The notes beneath the pieces were generated by a model. That model ran no database searches. It was given only the letters and a program-made list of their open reading frames with translations, and was not told the origin of the DNA. From Wuchereria bancrofti (taxonomy: Eukaryota; Nematoda; Chromadorea; Rhabditida; Onchocercidae), in contig SSBO01000003.1 in the NCBI GenBank assembly GCA_005281725.1, forward strand, positions 3,461,824 through 3,525,823: a stretch of DNA of 64,000 nt. Reading direction: 5' to 3'. Shown here in pieces: positions 58,301-64,000 of the stretch. Each line of letters begins with the position of its first letter. Within the stretch, counting starts at the first letter, position 1. The translations under genes were made by a program, and so were the position numbers.

Positions 58301-61300
58301 TTATTTCATTTTAATGCAGTTTTCGTTGGAATTCTGTCGTTTGGCTGAATTATCGCCAGAATATGTATATATATAATGCTTATGGATAAGAACTGTTATT
58401 TAGTGATGAATAGCGCATATTTCAGATTCTAATTCCCATTCATATTTCATTAAATATTTGCATATAAGTTGATTTATATGGGAATGCTAGAATATTAGGA
58501 TCTATTCAGAAGCTAATGTTAAAGAAAATAGAAGTAGAAAGTGGCCATAGATATCGTAATTTGAATTGAAAACCTAAATGAAGTATTATGTGATCAGTTC
58601 AGATAAAGGCTTCACTCAGCATAGAAGCATTTCATCATGTTCAAACTCAATTGGACAATTATCTGGAAAAGGTAAGAATTGAGCGAAAAGAAGGCCGTAT
58701 TCACGGTTTACGTGCACAATACGCCTTAGCTGCTTACAAAGAATTGTTGCTTACGTAAGTTTTTCTATTTAATTTTATTTGTTTTTGATTTTTTTCTTTT
58801 CCATTTAGATCATTTTTTTTTCTTAATCCACTGAAAAGTCCAATCATTTAAGGTTAATATCAGTCCTGAAATCTGGAAATCAGGAATGGAAACGGGAGGT
58901 AGGATCAGCTTGTTCACATATACTAAGAGTTGAAGAATACAGGGATTTGTCGAGTTGTGTTATTCGTAAATTTATGGTTGGTTAAATTTAAATGCTAACA
59001 TTTTCTACTGCGAATAAATTTTTATTTTGAATACGAAATTTTTGAAATTTAAAGAATTGTTACATATTTACATTATTTTGCTGCTTGCAGTGCTCCAAGG
59101 AATCCATATTGTAAGACATTTACTTCCGTTCCTTGCTTTAAGCTTTTGCTTTGGACTTCAACCCATTGTTTTAAATTTATTTTTTGAAATTGTCATTGTT
59201 TTTCTTCTACGTTTATACTTAAATTTAGATGAATTATTTTATAATTGTATCGATGACACATTCTGTGGTCAATTATAATTTGCCAAAGATTATGTGTTTT
59301 GCAGCCAGGTGTATTCTCGAAAACTTTCTTGCGAAATATTGTGCTTGCAAACCATGCATACATTAGTTTGATTGAAAAGTTTTCCAAAAAAGGAATGTTG
59401 TCGACGGTAGTTAAACGTCAAAAAATACGACGACGAAAGTCAAAAAAGAAAGAAAAGCTAGGTGGTTATTCCTCGTTGACATTTAAGAACAATTTTATTT
59501 TCTTGAAAATCTGAATTAACTTAAAGTTAATCATTTGTCTTTCCGTATCTTTCCAGATTTTTACATTCCTTGCGTCCAGATAAATCATTGAATTTCTTCT
59601 AGAAAGCATTGTGCATGAATCAAAAGATCCAGATTGGAATTTGTGGGATGATATTTCTGAAGAATTATCGGATGTTATATTTGGTTATATTGAACCAACC
59701 GTTGATATTAGTGCCATCGATGTACTTTTGAATGTGGAAGATCGAATTCATCAGTATTTGTCAACTTATTTGTTTACTTTTTATACTATTTCTATTTCTC
59801 TACTTTTTATACTATTTCTATTTCTCTATTTCTCTTACGGTGATTGCTTCTGGCATCTTTTCACAGCTTCTTTTCTTACTTTCCTTATAACAGAGCAATT
59901 AATTATAACTAATATTTCATATGAATTTCAAAAATTCAAAAAAATATTTGTTTGCAAAAAATTATTTACAGACAATTTGCAATGCTTATGGTACAGCAAG
60001 CACTTCAACAACGACGTGTGGCTGATGCTGTTGGCATATATCGGTCAGCGCGTGATTTGTGGCCCGTAGATAATGTATTTGGAACAAATGACATAGCACC
60101 CGAAGATGAGTTCCTCGAATTACGTGCTATATACTTTGTGGATCTTAAAGAAGTCATTCTTAATTTTCTCATTACTTTTCATTTTCCTTTTTCTCATTTC
60201 ATATCGATTACTTTTTATTATTAGCAAATTTTTATTAGCAGTTTCACTTTAAAGCAACTACAGAACGGTTTATTATTCTTAAAAATTAAAAAAATTAAGA
60301 TTGGTATAAAATGTTTTGTCATTCTTAGACATTCATTTTTAAGTATCAGCGATTCTTTTGATGGTTTTAATCCTGGAAGTGTGTAATGCGGAAAGAGACT
60401 GAAGGAAAGGCAAAACTTCTAACGTGGAAGAAAGAAAAAGAATGACTGTGCTTAGAATTTCCCAGTTCCTGTATTCCTGACACAGGAACTGGGAAATTGA
60501 GGACTGAATCACATTTTTTTTATTATTTGACTACCTACTGAAATAAGTGTGATTAATTATTCTATCAGTTAGCCACTTTATTTGAACAAATTTTTAAATT
60601 CCCCTTAAAATTAAATAAATTCGCGATTCAAATCGAAAGCGAAGAAAAAAGTCGAAATATTGAGATGCTTAAAAATTTTTGTAAATGGATTCAAAATATT
60701 CGACTTTGCTTTTTACTTCTAAATATAATGAAAGCCAAAAATTTGAATTTCAATTGAAAAAATAAAATCTGAAAAAATAAAAAGAGAAACAATCAGGTTG
60801 AAGCAAATTGGGAGAAATGTCGACTAGAAACATATGGACCGGAGCTAGATGATGACACAAGAAACGATATCCTGTTCAGTGATGAATTTGATGAATTCGA
60901 TGATGAACATGAGGAAAGAAGTGGTGAGTCTGGTGCTGAAACAAACATAGTCGAGAAAGAAATCGATTTTCATTTCGACGATTATGTCGCAAAATTTGCA
61001 CGAGTGGATGTTCTAAAATGGTAATTTAATGCATCTGCTAGTCGTTATACTTATATATTAATTTTCTGTTAACAATGTTACATGATAAACTTACATTGCT
61101 TGTTTGAAACTATTTTAAAATCACTTTACAGGTATATCTTTCTCTTAGCCGATTTCGAATCTAATACATTCGAAGTAAATAAGGCAGTCTTAAAGCTTTT
61201 ACATCGAGTAGCTTTTGATTTGAAAATGGCTTCACGTTTATATCAGGTTAGTCGATCTGAATGAAACATGAAGTAGTTTTTTCTTTTTTGGATTTTGACT

Positions 61301-64000
61301 TCGAATTCTTATAAACATTCTAAGCATTAAGTAACAATTACTAATTGCAGCTTTCCCTTTTTGTAATTTTCAAGCGACTTTCTCAACGTTTCAAACATCA
61401 ATCTATAAGTGAGATCAAGAAAACTCAGTATTTTGAACTATATCAATTTGGTTATCATATTTTACGACGATTTTATGCTGATTATCGAAAAATTGGATCC
61501 AAATTGATTCCCGAACTCTTATTCTGGAAAGGCCCAAAAGAATGTTATGAAATTGACAATGGATATGGAACATTCGAGTAAGTATTGAATGAATATGTGC
61601 ACATGTATTGGTTATCACTAGTTGTTTGTTATGCTTTTTACAGTTACTCAGAAACATTTAAAAAAAAACAAAAAAAAAAAAATAGATATTTAGATAAGAA
61701 AAAATAGAAAAGAAAAAATAGATAAGAAGTAAAAATTTCCCAAGCATATTGGAAATTCCCTGTTATATGCTAACAAAATTGAAAGCAAAATGTGATTTTA
61801 GGATTAAACCAGATGGTAGTAAAGGAAAAGAAATATTATGGCCTGAAGAGTTGGATAACGAATTAAGGGCTCTTTATGACGAATATTTACTATTTGAGGA
61901 AAAGCCTGAAGGTAAAACGAAGAGAAAGCTTCAAATTTTCTGGTTCTCAGTATATGCAAAAAAAAGTGTATGCAGTTTGATAAAAAAAATTTTTAGGTGT
62001 TGATATTGTTGAGTACATCGAACAAGGCTTGTCAAGACCTCGGACACGTCGACAAATTATTCGACAAATGAAGATGCTTGGATTGAACACATTTGGTGCT
62101 AGAGGTATGAGAAGGTAAGAAATTCAATTTTTTATGGAAAATCAATTCAACATATCTCGGTGAATAACAAGATTGAAGACAGGAGAGTTACAAAATTATA
62201 GTATGTTGTTTCAATCAAATCGTTTTTTAAAGTATATCTTTCTTTAAAAAAAAATCAAATAATCAACTAAAACAAATTCCAAACAAAGTATTTTCCCAAA
62301 GCGTTTTTTGAGCGTCATTTTCTGCAGATATATGGAGAGAAGAATGAAGTCATCAGTTTTTACACCAGAAATTGTCAACCAAATGCATAATCTTATTGAC
62401 GAATTTAATTCAAAAACACCTTCTTCTCGACCAGGTTCGAAGGGGGACTATAAACAATTCTATTTTCCCCAAGTTTAAATGACTCTTCTCAAATCCATGA
62501 TTTATGTAATCTGAACAAACTGTTATCGTATCTTTTTTTCTTTTTTTTTGTGGTATAAGATAACGAACACTGGAAGAATAGTATTACGGTTATGGAGGCT
62601 TACAAGTGTCGCTGAGTTTTGTGAATTATTAAGTTAAAATATAACTGAATGTCACAAGTCGGAAAATATGAAATTAATCGGTATATGAGCATCTTTAACG
62701 GATTACAAAAAAATGAAAAACTGAATATTATATATTTTTCATAGAACCATGTAACGTCTGCTTTTGAATTTCAAGAAGTTCTGAACATAATATCGGATCA
62801 TTGCTTTTCAGATTTGGTTAATTTTATTCGTAGTAATTTGACGGAAAAGTACACGAGAGCAAAAATCATCAAGCAACTGCAATATGAGAATATACACTAC
62901 GAACAACCACCAAGAAAGAGGTTTGTAAAGAATGGAATTATTTTCAGTGCTAATGGCACAAAAACATTTTTTTTTTTGCTTTTTTTCTGAAACACATTTT
63001 TGAAATTTTGACTTTATATTTTTTATTTGCAGTTAACTCATATAAATACATTTCAGTCTGTTGTGGGAGGAATAATGTAGTTTTGAGGGAGACTTATTTC
63101 AAAATAAGTATTTTATGATAACCCTTACAGGATAATGAGAAGCTTCCTGTTTTCCATTTAGATTGGTAGACAAGGAACTTTTGTGTAGCAGAACACTCGA
63201 AACAGAGAAATCATTGCATGAAATTTTTTCAAAGAAAATAAATTTTTGAGTCGAATAAAATATTTGAATCATTTCGTATAACTATCCTATCACTTATTAT
63301 GTTATATTTCCTGTTGATATTCTGCCTATTATTATATGTAAACCTCTTTGCTGCTACTACATTATTCTCATTCTACAATTAACCTTCTAATGTTAGATTT
63401 TGATATATGGAAACATGTATTATAAGATAAAATTAATTATGATAGTGCAGTAATTTAGGTATTCGAAGGCACCGCAAAAATTAATTGAACAGAGAGAATC
63501 AGGTAAAGAAGAGATTGATCAATTATTGGAAGGTCTGTCTTTTCTTTTGAACATATTTGCATTTATTTCTTTCCTTGCGACTTTATGTTATATATCTTAG
63601 TTTGATTACAATTTCAGGTTCAGATATGCTAGGATTTGACCATTCTCGTCAACGTAACGATGAATATGGAAAAAGGTAGTAAATGTCATATATATCATAA
63701 ACATTTGACAAAGAACTTTTCATCTTCAGCGATTTCTCCTTCCCTAATCTCATATCTGAAATTATAGATTTTTAAGACTCATTGTTTCATTTATCTTCAG
63801 AGAACTAAATAAAACAAACAAATCTATCACATGTTTTTCACCAGAAGTAAGTTTGTTCTCGTTTTTTTTTTTTTTTGCACTGCTATAAATTACCAGTATA
63901 TTACTTAATAGTTATATAACCACTGAGAATATTGGCACTAAAAATCCGCTTGTTAATGTGGACATAAAAGATTTGATCCTTTTCCGTGCAGAAAAATCGA
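55340..64000 (+). CDS. tim-1: TIMELESS homologue (replication fork protection), 3' end outside window
   Basis: Exons: 55340-55421, 55611-55764, 56217-56304, 56385-56477, 56856-56957, 57081-57236, 57303-57620, 57764-57810, 57871-58069, 58254-58364, 58603-58754, 58853-58976, 59305-59461, 59603-59753, 59972-60137, 60797-61020, 61132-61246, 61351-61577, 61802-61911, 61997-62114, 62328-62434, 62812-62920, 63459-63532, 63618-63675, 63801-63846 and 63992 onward; about 1,099 residues so far (human 1,208). Matches along the whole Timeless family: INALGFLEDGVYFPEPDC, HTAFAGSYILKGLKAI, RRPFDIETNK, ALNVRIVLRSF, RSARDLWPVDNVFGTNDIAP, LHRVAFDLKMASRLYQLSLF and ELLFWKGPKE. The N-terminal half is the helical-repeat TIMELESS domain; an acidic linker (FSDEFDEFDDEH) and the PARP1-binding/TIMELESS C region follow. 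With Tipin it stabilises replication forks; C. elegans TIM-1 also supports chromosome cohesion. The linker across exons 7-9 is the least certain part. Confidence 0.93.
60456..60498. repeat. Perfect inverted repeat, 17-bp arms, 9-base loop
   Basis: AATTTCCCAGTTCCTGT at 60456-60472 is the exact complement of 60482-60498, loop ATTCCTGAC. It lies in the TIMELESS intron 60138-60796 and has a far higher G+C content than its surroundings, so the hairpin would be stable in RNA. Confidence 0.9.
63162..63249 (+). CDS. Predicted alternative last exon of TIMELESS
   Basis: After a TTCCATTTAG acceptor this exon accepts the same phase as the constitutive next exon (63459). It adds RLVDKELLCSRTLETEKSLH and a few more residues, then TGA at 63247-63249. 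AATAAA signals overlap the end (about 63238) and follow at about 63255. Use of it would give a protein of about 1,065 residues lacking the C-terminal tail. Alignment favours the 63459 exon for the full-length form, since RKR is followed there by YSKAPQKL, like the Timeless family. Confidence 0.45.

Noticed and set aside
59027..59278. 83-codon plus-strand ORF between TIMELESS exons, hydrophobic.
   Set aside because: Lies wholly within an intron between exons that join in phase and align with the family; likely a T-rich intron by-product.
59611..60069. 152-codon ORF spanning two TIMELESS exons.
   Set aside because: Only its beginning is exonic (exon 59603-59753); the middle is a T-rich intron, and the next exon (59972) is read in a different frame.
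1..64000. tRNA, rRNA, CRISPR arrays, insertion sequences, viral or bacterial (Wolbachia) insertions.
   Set aside because: Looked for by eye on both strands; nothing with convincing structure or recognisable proteins was found. A covariance-model tRNA scan and a search against Wolbachia genomes would settle this.

Overview
This window is nuclear DNA of a nematode, most likely a filarial or other spirurid worm. The evidence is strongly AT-rich sequence with long poly-A/poly-T runs, genes split into many short exons by introns of tens to a few thousand bases, strict GT...TTTCAG/TTTTAG splice signals, and pyrimidine-AG trans-splice acceptors a few bases before several start codons. The recognisable proteins are animal orthologues. 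There are no bacterial operons, CRISPR arrays, rRNA or tRNA genes that I could see. No single ORF equals a gene here: all gene models below were joined by eye from splice sites, reading phase and family knowledge, so exon edges are predictions.

Layout: (1) 1-1.4 kb, minus strand, 5' part of an unrecognised gene. (2) 2.5-4.3 kb, plus strand, ESCRT-III subunit CHMP2A. (3) 5.4-7.2 kb, minus, mitochondrial dioxygenase ALKBH7. (4) 8.1-15.0 kb, minus, carnitine O-palmitoyltransferase 1, with a duplicated, broken exon in one intron. (5) 15.5-15.8 kb, minus, a small two-exon gene that looks like a secreted peptide precursor. (6) 18.2-20.4 kb, minus, an unrecognised multi-exon gene. (7) 20.5-24.3 kb, a very AT-rich gene-poor stretch. 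(8) 24.3-27.8 kb, plus, an unrecognised seven-exon gene with a C-terminal WKR motif. (9) 29.6-33.8 kb, plus, PPIL2/MOG-6 (U-box cyclophilin of the spliceosome). (10) 35.2-42.5 kb, minus, PAIP1 with a clear PAM2 motif. (11) 44.3-49.3 kb, plus, histidyl-tRNA synthetase, with an antisense ORF in its first intron. (12) 51.8-53.4 kb, plus, a small secreted PAN/apple-like protein. (13) 55.3 kb to the right edge, plus, TIMELESS (TIM-1), with a predicted alternative last exon; its 3' end lies outside the window.

The genes are mostly housekeeping and do not form one pathway, but there are thematic neighbours. CPT1 and ALKBH7 lie in the same direction and both act on mitochondrial fatty-acid metabolism. 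PPIL2, PAIP1 and HARS cover splicing, translation initiation and aminoacylation. TIMELESS serves replication-fork stability. The less explained material is in the small secreted genes, the antisense ORF, the duplicated CPT1 exon and several strong inverted repeats inside introns.
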